A stretch of 41,088 bases of DNA from Sulfurimonas sp. GTDB lineage: Bacteria > Campylobacterota > Campylobacteria > Campylobacterales > Sulfurimonadaceae. Where the stretch lies: positions 1-41,088 of the forward strand of contig NZ_JALOAN010000020.1 in assembly GCF_023228785.1 (NCBI RefSeq), in the 5' to 3' direction. This document shows positions 22,423-31,526 of the stretch, one piece after another. Each line of letters opens with the position of its first letter. Position 1 is the first letter of the stretch. The notes below the pieces were generated by a model. That model searched no databases. It was not told the DNA's origin and saw only the letters and a list, made by a program, of their open reading frames with translations. A program made the position numbers and the translations under genes.

Positions 22423-23954
22423 CGACTTACTTCTAAAAGCTCTTTTGCGAAGTTTTTAGCCTCAACTGAGACACTCTCTCCACTTATAATTCTTGCTATC
22501 TCATCTACTCGTTCATTAAAATTAAGCTCTTTTACCTTTGATTCATCACCTTGTTTATATATCAAAAAATGTTGTTCTCCCATAGAAGTTAATTGCGGTT
22601 GATGTGAGATAACAAAGATTTGAAAGTGTTTTGATAGTTGTCTTAGAACCTTTGCAACGCTCATAGACTCTTCTCCACTAAGGTTTGCATCTATCTCATC
22701 AAGCATCAAAACCCCACCATTTTTATTCATGAATTCAGATTTTAAAGCCAAAATTGCAAGTCTTAGCCTATTGAACTCTCCTGTACTTACTTTTTGTAGA
22801 TCTGTACTGTTTAACTTTATCTCTATTTTATCTTGCCCATTAGGATTGAGAGTACATCTACTTATGTTAATTTGAGCATCTCTTAAATAAAGCTCTTTTA
22901 AATACCTGTTTAGATCTCTCTCAAACGCGCCTATTTGAGACTCTCTTAACTTAGATATTTTATCTGCTAAAGTAAGTATTTCCTTTTTTAAACTCATCTC
23001 TTGCTTTGTCAGCTCTTCTTTGTTTATCTCTATATTTTCATATCTTTGCAACTCAAGAGCTTTTTGCTCTCTATACTCTAGCGCCTCTTCTATACTTCCA
23101 TATCTCTTTTTTAGCCAACTAATCTCTTCTATACGGTTTAACACCTCTTCAATATCAACATCGTCAAGCTCATTAAATCTTGCCTCTGCACTATCAAAAA
23201 TAGCTCTTAACTCATTCATTGCATCATCAAAAAAGGAGCTGTTATTATCAAGCAAATTTAGAGTTGAGCTAACAAAGTTTTCACTCTCAAAGATAGTGTT
23301 AGCTTTTTCTATGCTCTCTTGAAGTTTCTCTTTTTTTGATAGATCTTTTTTTATCTCAAGCAACTTTTCATCTTCTGATGGTTTTGGATCTATCTCTTGG
23401 ATCTTATTTATCTCAAACGATGCAAACTCTTTTAATTCTACTATTCTTTTCTCTTCTTCTTCAATGAGATCTAGCTCAGTTCTTACTTGTGCATGCTTTA
23501 AAAAAGAGTCTCTATAACTCTTTTTTAAACTCTTTATATCTTTTGAACTCTTCTCTACCCTTAGATCTAAGATAGAGAGTAGGTTTGCATCTTCAAAGTC
23601 ACTATAGTCTTTTAGACTTAGATGTCTTAAGTAGCCAAAACTAAGATCCGCTATAGCTTTTTTAGAGAGACTTTGATTGTTTATAAAGTATCTAGCTTTT
23701 TCTTTTTTTAACTGTTTAAAGATGTTTATCTCTTCATTTTCTATCCCAATATCATCCATCTCAAGTTGCCAGTTTACACTTGACTCACATAGAGATGCAT
23801 CACAAGACTCAACTCCAAATGATGAAAGAATTGACTTCATAAGGATTGATTTTCCGCTTCCACTAGGACCTGTAAAAACAACGAGTCCTTTAGTTGTATT
23901 TAACTCAATCTCTTTAAAGCTTAGATAATCTCTTAGATAAAATCTCTCTATCAT
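22410..23954 (-). CDS. recN: DNA repair protein RecN-like SMC-family ATPase
   Basis: The 514-residue protein has the Walker A motif GPSGSGKS at 29-36, a long central coiled coil rich in Glu, Lys and Leu, a STGEFNRLRLAILAL signature region, and Walker B LMLDEIDANLSGEES near the C-terminus. RecN binds DNA ends in double-strand break repair. It is a little shorter than the usual 550 residues because the coiled coil is short, as in other Campylobacterota. It starts by overlapping nadK by 4 bp; nadK-recN is a common pair. Confidence 0.93.
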   Translation of the reverse strand: MIERFYLRDYLSFKEIELNTTKGLVVFTGPSGSGKSILMKSILSSFGVESCDASLCESSVNWQLEMDDIGIENEEINIFKQLKKEKARYFINNQSLSKKAIADLSFGYLRHLSLKDYSDFEDANLLSILDLRVEKSSKDIKSLKKSYRDSFLKHAQVRTELDLIEEEEKRIVELKEFASFEINKIQEIDPKPSEDEKLLEIKKDLSKKEKLQESIEKANTIFESENFVSSTLNLLDNNSSFFDDAMNELRAIFDSAEARFNELDDVDIEEVLNRIEEISWLKKRYGSIEEALEYREQKALELQRYENIEINKEELTKQEMSLKKEILTLADKISKLRESQIGAFERDLNRYLKELYLRDAQINISRCTLNPNGQDKIEIKLNSTDLQKVSTGEFNRLRLAILALKSEFMNKNGGVLMLDEIDANLSGEESMSVAKVLRQLSKHFQIFVISHQPQLTSMGEQHFLIYKQGDESKVKELNFNERVDEIARIISGESVSVEAKNFAKELLEVSRCAL

Positions 23955-24811
23955 CTATGATCACCCCAGCCTAGCTTTTGCTTTAGAACTTCAAAGTAGT
24001 TAAATTCTTCTCTATGAATGAGTTTTGCCTTTGCAGATGCTAGTTTTATATGAACGCTATCACCCTGCTCTATCTCATGCATATCTTGCCCATCTATGAT
24101 GACTAAAGCCTTATTTTGTGGTGTTTTCATCTCTATAGAAAACTTTCCTGGTAAGACTACTGGTCTTTGGCTAAGTGAGTGCGCAGAGATTGGTGTAAGT
24201 GCAAAAACTTCTGTTAGTGGAAAGATTACAGGACCACCGCAAGAGAGGTTGTAAGCAGTAGATCCCGTTGGGGTTGAGACTACCACTCCATCACCATAGT
24301 AGGTGTTAAAAGGCTTTGCATCTACTAATGTTTCTATATGAATCATATTTGAGATAGTTGAACGAGTGAGAACCATATCGTTAAAAGCATTAGTTTCTAA
24401 CTCTTTGTTTTTACCAACGATTTTGACTTCTAAAACTGATCTCTCATCAACCCTTACCTTGTTTTGGGTCATCTTTTTTACAAACTCATCTAATTCATCT
24501 AAGTTTACATCTGCTAAAAAGCCTAAGCTTCCGGCATAAACTCCTAAAACAGGAATCCCAAACTTAAAAGATCTTCTAACCGCTGAGATAAGAGTGCCAT
24601 CCCCTCCTAGAGTTACTATGGCATCTACATGTTGACACATAGCTTCAAACTCCATTCCCATAACATCAATCATCCCAGCGCTTATGCTATCTACATAAAC
24701 ATCGATATCGTACTTTTTAAAAATCTTCTCTAATTTATAGTAACTGTTCTTTAGCTCAGGTGTTGATGGTCGAAGTAGTACGCCTATTTTTTTTATGTTA
24801 CTTGTTTGCAA
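23951..24811 (-). CDS. nadK: NAD kinase
   Basis: The 286-residue enzyme phosphorylates NAD to NADP. It shows the GGDGTLI motif at 69-75, the NDMVLTRS segment corresponding to NE/D-binding, and the TPTGSTAYNLSCGGPV block, all diagnostic. It is the first gene of the minus-strand run down to mrdA and is divergent from aspS; the 162-bp gap between them should carry both promoters. Confidence 0.96.
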   Translation of the reverse strand: MQTSNIKKIGVLLRPSTPELKNSYYKLEKIFKKYDIDVYVDSISAGMIDVMGMEFEAMCQHVDAIVTLGGDGTLISAVRRSFKFGIPVLGVYAGSLGFLADVNLDELDEFVKKMTQNKVRVDERSVLEVKIVGKNKELETNAFNDMVLTRSTISNMIHIETLVDAKPFNTYYGDGVVVSTPTGSTAYNLSCGGPVIFPLTEVFALTPISAHSLSQRPVVLPGKFSIEMKTPQNKALVIIDGQDMHEIEQGDSVHIKLASAKAKLIHREEFNYFEVLKQKLGWGDHR

Positions 24812-24938
24812 ATTAACTCTTTATTTAAAAATATTTGTTTGATTATACACTTTTGTAGTTAAAAAGATAAAAACATTGCAAATTGTCATGCAAAATGTAG
24901 ATGTTTTTTCTCTTAGTCTTTGATAAGGCTACTTTCGT

Positions 24939-24944
24939 TATAAT
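24939..24944 (+). promoter_or_regulatory. -10 box (TATAAT) upstream of aspS
   Basis: A perfect TATAAT lies 30 bp before the TTG start. TTGATA at 24920-24925 is too close (13-base spacer) to act as a standard -35. Confidence 0.5.
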
Positions 24945-24973
24945 CGCGAAAATTTTATATAGGACTCTATATT

Positions 24974-26731
24974 TTGAGAACTCATTACTGTACAGATTTA
25001 AATGAAGAAAATGTAGGACAAGAAGTTGTTCTAACTGGTTGGGCAAATAGTTATCGCGATCATGGCGGGATTATATTTATAGATCTTCGTGATAAAACAG
25101 GGCTTATTCAACTAACTTGTGATCCAGAAGATGGTCCAGATGCACATAAGGTTGCAGATAGCGTTAGAGATGAGTTTGTTTTAATAGCAAAAGGTGTTGT
25201 AAGGCTTCGTGGAGAGGGACTAACAAATCCTAAACTCAAAACTGGGGCTATTGAGATTATAGTTAAAGAGTTAAAGATTGAGAACAAAAGTGCAGCTACT
25301 CCTTTTGTGATTGGTGATAACAATGTTGGAGAAGAGACACGTCTTAAGTATCGCTACTTAGAGCTTCGAGATCCTGCAATGTATGAAACTTTTCGTCTTC
25401 GCTCAAAAGCGGCAATTGCTGCAAGAAATATTCTTGATGCAAATGGCTTCTTAGAAGTTGAAACACCAATCCTTACAAAATCAACTCCAGAGGGTGCAAG
25501 AGATTACCTTGTTCCATCTCGTGTTCATAGTGGAGAGTTTTATGCACTTCCACAATCACCACAACTCTTTAAACAACTTCTTATGGTTGGCGGATTTGAC
25601 CGTTACTTCCAGATAGCAAAATGTTTTCGCGATGAAGACTTAAGAGCAGACCGTCAACCAGAATTTACTCAAGTCGATGTTGAGATGAGTTTTTGTGATC
25701 AAGAAGATGTTATAAAAGTTGCAGAGGATCTACTTCACGCTATGTTTAAAGCTTGTAACATCGAAGTAAACACTCCATTTAACCGCATAACTTATAACGA
25801 TGCTATGGAACTTTATGGATCTGATAAACCAGATCTAAGATATGACCTTAAAATGGTAGATGTTATCGATATTTTCGAGAGATGTGACAACGAGATCTTT
25901 ACGAACATTGCTAAAAAACCAAATACTAACCGTATAAAAGCTCTTAAAGTTCCAGGTGCAGATCTAGTGTTTTCAAAAAGAGAGATGAAAGGTTTTGAAG
26001 ACTTTGTAAGAGAGTTTGGCGCGCAAGGTTTGGGCTACTTTCAAATGAAAGAAGATGGACTAAAAGGCCCACTTACAAAGTTCTTTAACGAAGATGATAT
26101 AAACCTTATCATAGCAAGAACCGAGCTTCAAGTAGGCGATGTAATCTTCTTTGGTGCTGGAGATAAAAAGACTGTTTGGGACTATATGGGAAGACTTAGA
26201 AACTATATAGCTGAGCATGAGAAGATGAACTTAGCAGATCCAGATGCTTACGAATTTGTCTGGGTAGTGGACTTTCCTATGTTTGAGGTAGAAGATGGAA
26301 GAGTAAAAGCTCTTCATCATCCTTTTACTCAACCAAAAGATACTGATAAAGAGGATATTGAAGAGATAGAGTCTATTGCTTACGATATCGTTTTAAATGG
26401 TACAGAACTCGGTGGTGGATCTATTCGTATCCACAAACAAGATGTTCAAGAAGAGGTTTTCAAGCTTCTAGGTATTGATGAAGAAGAAGCACAAGAGAAG
26501 TTTGGTTTCTTGCTTGATGCTCTAAAATTTGGAGCACCTCCACATGGCGGCTTTGCACTAGGATTTGATAGAATTATGATGCTAATCACTAAAAAATCAA
26601 GCATCCGTGATGTTATAGCATTTCCAAAGACTCAAAAAGCCTCTTGTGTGCTTACAAAAGCACCAAGTGCGGTCGATAACAACCAACTTAGAGATCTACA
26701 CATTAGACTAAGAGACAAGCCTTTAAAATAG
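24974..26731 (+). CDS. aspS: Aspartyl-tRNA synthetase (probably non-discriminating)
   Basis: The 585-residue class II synthetase has an N-terminal anticodon-binding OB fold (GWANSYRDHGGIIFIDLRD), motif 2 around CFRDEDLRADRQPEFTQ, the bacterial GAD insertion, and motif 3 GGFALGFDRIMML at the C-terminus. The start codon is TTG at 24974, with AGGA nine bases upstream at 24961-24964. Many Campylobacterota use a non-discriminating AspRS together with GatCAB for Asn-tRNA; that is family knowledge, not something read from motifs here. Confidence 0.96.
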   Translation: MRTHYCTDLNEENVGQEVVLTGWANSYRDHGGIIFIDLRDKTGLIQLTCDPEDGPDAHKVADSVRDEFVLIAKGVVRLRGEGLTNPKLKTGAIEIIVKELKIENKSAATPFVIGDNNVGEETRLKYRYLELRDPAMYETFRLRSKAAIAARNILDANGFLEVETPILTKSTPEGARDYLVPSRVHSGEFYALPQSPQLFKQLLMVGGFDRYFQIAKCFRDEDLRADRQPEFTQVDVEMSFCDQEDVIKVAEDLLHAMFKACNIEVNTPFNRITYNDAMELYGSDKPDLRYDLKMVDVIDIFERCDNEIFTNIAKKPNTNRIKALKVPGADLVFSKREMKGFEDFVREFGAQGLGYFQMKEDGLKGPLTKFFNEDDINLIIARTELQVGDVIFFGAGDKKTVWDYMGRLRNYIAEHEKMNLADPDAYEFVWVVDFPMFEVEDGRVKALHHPFTQPKDTDKEDIEEIESIAYDIVLNGTELGGGSIRIHKQDVQEEVFKLLGIDEEEAQEKFGFLLDALKFGAPPHGGFALGFDRIMMLITKKSSIRDVIAFPKTQKASCVLTKAPSAVDNNQLRDLHIRLRDKPLK

Positions 26732-26733
26732 CA

Positions 26734-26761
26734 GAGTAAAGGCAAGTAATTTCCTTTACTC
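26734..26761 (+). promoter_or_regulatory. Stem-loop between aspS and adk
   Basis: GAGTAAAGG at 26734-26742 pairs perfectly with CCTTTACTC at 26753-26761 around a 10-base loop, starting 3 bp after the aspS stop. No T-run follows, so it is not a canonical terminator. It could protect the aspS mRNA 3' end or act as a partial processing or attenuation site before adk. Confidence 0.4.
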
Positions 26762-26829
26762 CGTTAAAGCCGCTAAGGCTACTGAAGCTAACTTTTGCAA
26801 AAGTCTGGTCAAAACTTCAAGGATTTATT

Positions 26830-27399
26830 TTGAAAAAACTATTTTTAATCATAGGCGCACCTGGATCTGGAAAGACTACAGATGCCGAGCTTATTGCAGA
26901 GGCTAACAGTAACATCACTCACTACTCTACTGGAGATATGCTAAGAGGTGAAGTTGCAAGTGGTAGTGATCTGGGTTTAGAGATAGAGAGCTTTATCTCT
27001 AAAGGTCTTATTGTACCCATTAGCATTGCTATTAAAACTATTACAAGCGCTATCAAAAATGCTCCTACTGAGATTATCATCATAGATGGTTATCCTAGAA
27101 GTATGGAGCAGCTTGAAGCTCTTGATGAGTACTTAAAGAGTGATGACTCACTTAAACTTGTGAGTGTTATAGAAGTAAAAGTAAGTGAGCAGACTGCAAA
27201 GGATAGAGTCTTAGGTCGTGCTCGTGGTGCCGATGACAACACAGAGGTTTTTGATAATCGTATGAAAATCTTCACTGAACCATTAGCCGAGATAGAGGCT
27301 TTTTACGCCTCAAAAAATCTCTTAAGAGTTGTTGATGGCGAGAGAGAGATAGAGGCGATAGTTAGCGAGATGGAAGCTTTTATAAAGACTCAAGTGTGA
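26830..27399 (+). CDS. adk: Adenylate kinase (short form)
   Basis: The 189-residue kinase interconverts ATP + AMP and 2 ADP. The P-loop is GAPGSGKT at 9-16, followed by STGDMLR (about 33-39), the IIDGYPRS segment and RARGADDN at the start of a short LID without zinc cysteines. The start codon is TTG at 26830 with CAAGGA a few bases upstream. The gene converges on the MOSC gene and overlaps it by 10 bp. Confidence 0.92.
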   Translation: MKKLFLIIGAPGSGKTTDAELIAEANSNITHYSTGDMLRGEVASGSDLGLEIESFISKGLIVPISIAIKTITSAIKNAPTEIIIIDGYPRSMEQLEALDEYLKSDDSLKLVSVIEVKVSEQTAKDRVLGRARGADDNTEVFDNRMKIFTEPLAEIEAFYASKNLLRVVDGEREIEAIVSEMEAFIKTQV

Positions 27400-28091
27400 T
27401 AGTGTGAGAATTGATCATCTTTCTCTCTAAACTCATATCTTTTAGTTAGAGAGACAAGAAAGGCTCTTCCCAAGTCATCGCACAAAAGTGCCTCTTTAGT
27501 TGCTTCTTCATCACTCATTGGATCTACGATAAGCTCATTTAGTTTAGCAATAGTAAGATTTTTATGAGCTCTTTTTTGTAAAATGACTTCATCTTCTTTT
27601 GATATATAACCCTCTTTTAAAACCTTCGCATACCAACCAGTGAAACCATTAAGAAATGTCACCTTTGTCATATCTTTTTCTTTTGTGCTTGCACTTAATT
27701 TCCAGCAAGGCTGTCTAGGCTGGGTTATTTGGACAATAGCTTCTCCAATTTCAAAGATATCGCCAATACAAATATCACTTTCACAAATATCTGATAAAAT
27801 TAAGTTTTCTCCAAAAGAAGCAACACCTCTAAAGTCAAAATTACTTTCAAAATGGGAGTTTAGTTTTTCATAAGTAGATGCAGAAAAAAGAAATAGAGCT
27901 TTATTTTCTCCTCCATGATGGAGTGTGTCGCCCTGCTCATCTTCACTAAAGCCCTTCTTTGTAAGATAGGCTTTTGGTGTTGGTTTTTTCTTTATGGCTG
28001 AAACTAAGAACTCTCTTTTGCTATCTTCGAGTTTTATAGTCTCAACACTTCCAACTTTTAGTTCTAAGACCTTAGATATTGACTTTTTCAT
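27390..28091 (-). CDS. MOSC-domain protein (YiiM-like)
   Basis: The 233-residue protein fits the MOSC domain family: HHGGENKALFLF near 58-69, a FGENL block near 93-97 and the QPRQPCWKL segment with the conserved Cys129. MOSC proteins bind or transfer sulfur to the molybdenum cofactor or act in molybdoenzyme-linked reductions. The C-terminal segment after about 170 resembles the YiiM extension. No molybdenum gene lies nearby, so the partner is unknown. It lies downstream of the acidic protein gene by 8 bp and is probably co-transcribed with it. Confidence 0.85.
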   Translation of the reverse strand: MKKSISKVLELKVGSVETIKLEDSKREFLVSAIKKKPTPKAYLTKKGFSEDEQGDTLHHGGENKALFLFSASTYEKLNSHFESNFDFRGVASFGENLILSDICESDICIGDIFEIGEAIVQITQPRQPCWKLSASTKEKDMTKVTFLNGFTGWYAKVLKEGYISKEDEVILQKRAHKNLTIAKLNELIVDPMSDEEATKEALLCDDLGRAFLVSLTKRYEFREKDDQFSHYHT

Positions 28092-28099
28092 CTCTCTTG

Positions 28100-28387
28100 T
28101 TAATCTTCTTCTTCAAAATCAAAATCATCTTCATCACCTTCTTGAGCTTCTAAAATATCATCTATAAGTTCTTTAGCCTCTTCTTCATCTATATCACCGC
28201 TTTTTATGTCAGCCAATACATCTTGCAAATCCTCTTTAAACTCACGCAACTCTTCTATCTCTTCTTTTGCATCTTCGCTTGCAGACTTACTACCAGCTAT
28301 CTCTTCGAAGATCTCATCAAGCCTTTCATCTATATCTGGAATAACGCTTTTTGTAAGTAGTTCTTCTAGTTTTTGTATATGTGACAT
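28100..28387 (-). CDS. Acidic coiled-coil protein of unknown function (95 aa)
   Basis: The 95-residue product is strongly acidic, with an Asp/Glu-rich helical middle and a C-terminal tail of Asp and Glu (ending FDFEEED). Predicted helices suggest a short coiled coil from about 5-80. AAGGA upstream of the ATG is a good ribosome binding site. It sits just before the MOSC gene with an 8-bp gap. I recognise no family; small acidic proteins of this kind recur in Campylobacterota. Function unknown. Confidence 0.75.
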   Translation of the reverse strand: MSHIQKLEELLTKSVIPDIDERLDEIFEEIAGSKSASEDAKEEIEELREFKEDLQDVLADIKSGDIDEEEAKELIDDILEAQEGDEDDFDFEEED

Positions 28388-28494
28388 CTTTTTTCCTTAA
28401 ATGAATTGCATAATAATACTAAAAAAATACAAAATATGTTAACACATCATGGATTTTGTCGATGTATATGTATAATTAATCAAGGATTTTTATC

Positions 28495-28620
28495 ATGTTA
28501 GTTTGGTTATTGGTATTTTTTTTGCTTATGCTAGTTAGTTATACTATCTATAGAACTCTTTTTTATGTAAAAAAGGTAGATTCTAAGAGTAGTAATGAAA
28601 ACTATATTTTTAAATTATAA
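28495..28620 (+). CDS. Small single-helix membrane protein (41 aa)
   Basis: ATG 28495 has AAGGA at 28482-28486 upstream and opens 41 codons: a hydrophobic helix at about 2-20 followed by a short polar tail with KK and several Ser/Asn. TATAAT lies at 28471-28476. The stop is 9 bp before the DUF6166/HTH gene, so the two look co-transcribed. No family recognised. The small size leaves real uncertainty, but ribosome binding site, promoter and position agree. Confidence 0.5.
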   Translation: MLVWLLVFFLLMLVSYTIYRTLFYVKKVDSKSSNENYIFKL

Positions 28621-28629
28621 GAGATAATC

Positions 28630-29238
28630 ATGACAACTAGAATCAACCATGTATTTAAAGGGCATAAAACACTTCTTGGAAATAGGTATGTAACATATGC
28701 AGAGGTTGAACTGCCTTTAAAATATGAACTTTTTAAAAAATCAAAAGATGGCTTTGATTGGGGAAACAGTAGTGCATCTTCTATGCAACTAGCTTTTTCT
28801 ATGCTCCATCAGCTTAGTGATGCTGAATTTGCGCAAAACAATGCCTCTGCTTTTTGTAATGATATTATAAAAAGCTTAGCTAACAGAGATTGGATAGTAA
28901 ACTCTTCTGATATTATCAACTGGATAAAAAATACTCCAGAGGGTGAAGAAGTTTTAAAAACAAAAGCACAAACTATGAGAGTAACTCAGCCAGATCTAAA
29001 GACTTTTAAAAAGATAAAAAGAAACATAGTAAAAGATATATGTAAAGAGCTTCGCATAACTCAAAAAAATCTTTCAGAGATTTTAGAAGTTCCAGAGGGG
29101 ACTGTTAGTAGCTGGGCTGTTAAAAACGAGATCCCAAGACTTGGAAAAAAAGCTATAGAATTTTACATCCAAAACAGAAGAAATCAAGAAGTAGTAGATA
29201 GTTACAAAAACTTTGTTAAACTCCTACAAACTGCTTAA
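28630..29238 (+). CDS. DUF6166-like protein with C-terminal helix-turn-helix
   Basis: The 202-residue protein has an N-terminal module with the GFDWGNSSASSMQLAFSML block (41-59) and an INWIK segment near 96-100, resembling DUF6166. A helix-turn-helix at about 136-178 follows (ITQKNLSEILEVPEGTVSSW), the layout of Xre/CI-type binding. It likely binds DNA and regulates transcription, but targets are unknown. It follows a 41-aa membrane ORF. Convergent overlap of 4 bp with the EAL-HDOD gene. Confidence 0.7.
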   Translation: MTTRINHVFKGHKTLLGNRYVTYAEVELPLKYELFKKSKDGFDWGNSSASSMQLAFSMLHQLSDAEFAQNNASAFCNDIIKSLANRDWIVNSSDIINWIKNTPEGEEVLKTKAQTMRVTQPDLKTFKKIKRNIVKDICKELRITQKNLSEILEVPEGTVSSWAVKNEIPRLGKKAIEFYIQNRRNQEVVDSYKNFVKLLQTA

Positions 29239-30479
29239 GAGTTCTCTCTTCTGCTAAGTTCAAATTCATTAGCACTACGGATAACTTCTAAGCTTAAATC
29301 TTCAAGTACTTGAGTGTTTATCCTATACTTTTGGCAAAAATTCTCTACTTCTTTTATATCGAAGTTTTCAAGACTCTTTGCAAAAAGAAGAATTTCACCT
29401 AAAACACCTTTACCGTCTATAATTGCATCTTTTATCTCAATATCTATATTTAGCTCATCTAGCACCCTTCTGATATTTGCATTAAAGAGCGCATCTAATA
29501 GCGATAAAACTCCTAAAAAATAGACTTTTGATGTGAGGTTTTGAACATTTGTATCTTTAAGTTGTTTTGAGGTTTCTACCATAAGATCTGTTCTTGATTT
29601 TAGTAGTTGCATAAGAGCAGTTTCACTCTCTTGTTCACTTTGATTTGTTTTTGTAGAATACATCATAAGCATCAACCACTGAGTTAGCGGTGTTCTGCCC
29701 ATAAGAGTTAAAACTTGACGAATAGAAGAGATGGTGTGTCTAAAATGAAAAAGACCTGAGTTTACATACTTTAAAAGCTGAAGAGAAATAGCATGATTTT
29801 GTTCAAATTTAAGAACTATTTCATCAATAGAAGCATCACTCATCATAAAGTTACAAAGCTCAACTGCTCTTAGACTTTGTGGATCAAATTTTTCTTGTTC
29901 TAAGACTTTTGGTTTAGAAAAGAAGAAGCCTTGAACGAGTTTAGCGTGGTGTTTCTTAGCCTTATCGTAGAGTTCATGTGTCTCAACTTTTGTAAAGATA
30001 ACTTGAGTAGCTATCTCTTTTAACAACTCAAGATTTTGCTCTGTTGAGTTTATGTCTACTTTTATATAAGTAATGTACTCAAGTAAAGAGTTGAATGATT
30101 TAAGCACTTCTTTTGTAAGTAAAACATCGTTAATGGCTAGAGTATAACCAAGCTCACTTAGTTCTATGATCCTCTCTTTTAAAGCATCTGTTAAGTTCAT
30201 ACTAGCTTGAAGTGAAAATATAAAATACTCTTTAGGTATATAAAAAACAACCTCATGCATCAAAAAGTTTTTATCAGCTTTAATAAAGGCTTTTTTATCA
30301 CCTAAAAGATTTTTAACTCCAAATTTGTTTAAAACATTACTTAAAACTGCAACAGTTGCTTCCCTATCATCTTGGATCTTAGAGCTTTTGTTTGAGTCTC
30401 TATAGAGTAACTCAAATGCAAAGATACTCTCGTCACTGCATAATATAGGCTGTCTTGCTATATATAAATTTGGATTCAT
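29235..30479 (-). CDS. EAL-HDOD protein (degenerate EAL, YuxH/CdgJ-like)
   Basis: From the ATG at 30479 the protein has 414 residues, beginning NLYIARQPIL. An EAL-like domain occupies about 1-190, where the catalytic EAL signature reads ELL within FELLYRD, and an HDOD domain about 195-370. Such proteins usually do not hydrolyse cyclic-di-GMP and act as signalling adaptors in motility or biofilm control; this is family knowledge. The start at 30479 is preferred over an upstream in-frame one because AGAGAG lies close upstream and the protein then begins exactly at the domain. It is divergent from flgA, consistent with a motility link. Confidence 0.85.
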   Translation of the reverse strand: MNPNLYIARQPILCSDESIFAFELLYRDSNKSSKIQDDREATVAVLSNVLNKFGVKNLLGDKKAFIKADKNFLMHEVVFYIPKEYFIFSLQASMNLTDALKERIIELSELGYTLAINDVLLTKEVLKSFNSLLEYITYIKVDINSTEQNLELLKEIATQVIFTKVETHELYDKAKKHHAKLVQGFFFSKPKVLEQEKFDPQSLRAVELCNFMMSDASIDEIVLKFEQNHAISLQLLKYVNSGLFHFRHTISSIRQVLTLMGRTPLTQWLMLMMYSTKTNQSEQESETALMQLLKSRTDLMVETSKQLKDTNVQNLTSKVYFLGVLSLLDALFNANIRRVLDELNIDIEIKDAIIDGKGVLGEILLFAKSLENFDIKEVENFCQKYRINTQVLEDLSLEVIRSANEFELSRRENS

Positions 30480-30605
30480 TACACTCTCTAAAATAAATTT
30501 TAATATCAAAGTATACAAAAAATAGCTTAAGCACAATATGAATATGATTTTTTATTTTATAATATCTTTTACTACTGAGTAGACATTTACTTTAAAATAA
30601 TATGT

Positions 30606-30611
30606 TACAAT
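30606..30611 (+). promoter_or_regulatory. -10-like element (TACAAT) upstream of flgA
   Basis: TACAAT lies 18 bp before the flgA ATG, close for a leadered transcript. No sigma-54 or sigma-28 consensus is convincing in the gap at 30537-30629. Confidence 0.3.
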
Positions 30612-30629
30612 AAATAAAAAAGCTACAAA

Positions 30630-31511
30630 ATGTTTAAAAAATTTACTCTTTTCATACTCTTGTCAAGTCTCATATTCGCAAGTGATTTTGCTCATATAAA
30701 ACTACAAAGCACTTACTATATTGATTCAGATGAGATTTATATCTCTCACATCATAAAAGATGCTCCGCGAAATAAACAAATATATAAAATAACCGAGGGC
30801 AGATATACAAAAAGAGTAAAATCACAAGAACTATTAAAATTACTAAAAGAGAATGGATATAGAGATATTTTAGCTGAGACTTCTTATGTAAAGTTCGTAA
30901 AAAAAAGCCCAATAAACACTTCGAATATAGTTAATTATCTTAAACTTTACTATCAAAGACACTATAGAAAAATAGAAATAAAAGATATAAAAGTTCAATC
31001 AAGAGGATTTTTAGAGTCACTCCCCAAAAATTATATAATTGAGATAAGGGATGATGCGTATCTTGCAAAAGATGGGATATTAAGCATAAAAACACCAAAA
31101 AACAAAAAGATTTACTTTAACTTTATTATTGATGCAAAGGTCTTTGTCTATACTACAAAAGAAACACTCGCTCGCTCAACTGCTCTATCAGCTCTTAACA
31201 CAATTAAAAAGAGTATAATTTTAGATAAATTTATGGCAAAGCCTATTGAAGATTTAGAAATTATGCCCTTAGAGAGTAGACATCATCTACAAAAAGATAG
31301 CATCATAACATCAAGAGACGTAGAGATCTTAAGCATGATAAAGAGAAATCAAAGTGTAAATGTCTCTATGGATAGTAAAAATATGTCCATAACTTTTAGT
31401 GCAAGAGCACTTAAAGATGCAAAGATGGGAGATACTATCACTGTTGAAAAAGCCAATGGTACAAGATTAAAAGTAGTTGTAATTGGAAAAAACAGAGCGA
31501 TATTAAAATAA
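30630..31511 (+). CDS. flgA: Flagellar P-ring assembly chaperone FlgA
   Basis: The 293-residue protein has a signal peptide (about 1-17), an N-terminal region longer than in E. coli FlgA, and a C-terminal SAF-type FlgA domain with DLEIMPLESRH, KDSIITSRDVEIL, VSMDSKNMSITFSARALKDAKMG and TRLKVVVIGKNRAILK segments. It is a periplasmic chaperone for FlgI polymerisation around the flagellar rod. It stands apart from other flagellar genes here, as is common in Campylobacterota. ubiX follows 15 bp downstream. Confidence 0.9.
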   Translation: MFKKFTLFILLSSLIFASDFAHIKLQSTYYIDSDEIYISHIIKDAPRNKQIYKITEGRYTKRVKSQELLKLLKENGYRDILAETSYVKFVKKSPINTSNIVNYLKLYYQRHYRKIEIKDIKVQSRGFLESLPKNYIIEIRDDAYLAKDGILSIKTPKNKKIYFNFIIDAKVFVYTTKETLARSTALSALNTIKKSIILDKFMAKPIEDLEIMPLESRHHLQKDSIITSRDVEILSMIKRNQSVNVSMDSKNMSITFSARALKDAKMGDTITVEKANGTRLKVVVIGKNRAILK

Positions 31512-31526
31512 GAAAGTTGGGCAAAA

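Noticed and set aside
28495..29238. A named type I or type II toxin-antitoxin system
   Set aside because: No known toxin or antitoxin family is recognisable in either product, so only the generic sensor/regulator or toxin/repressor idea is kept as a finding.
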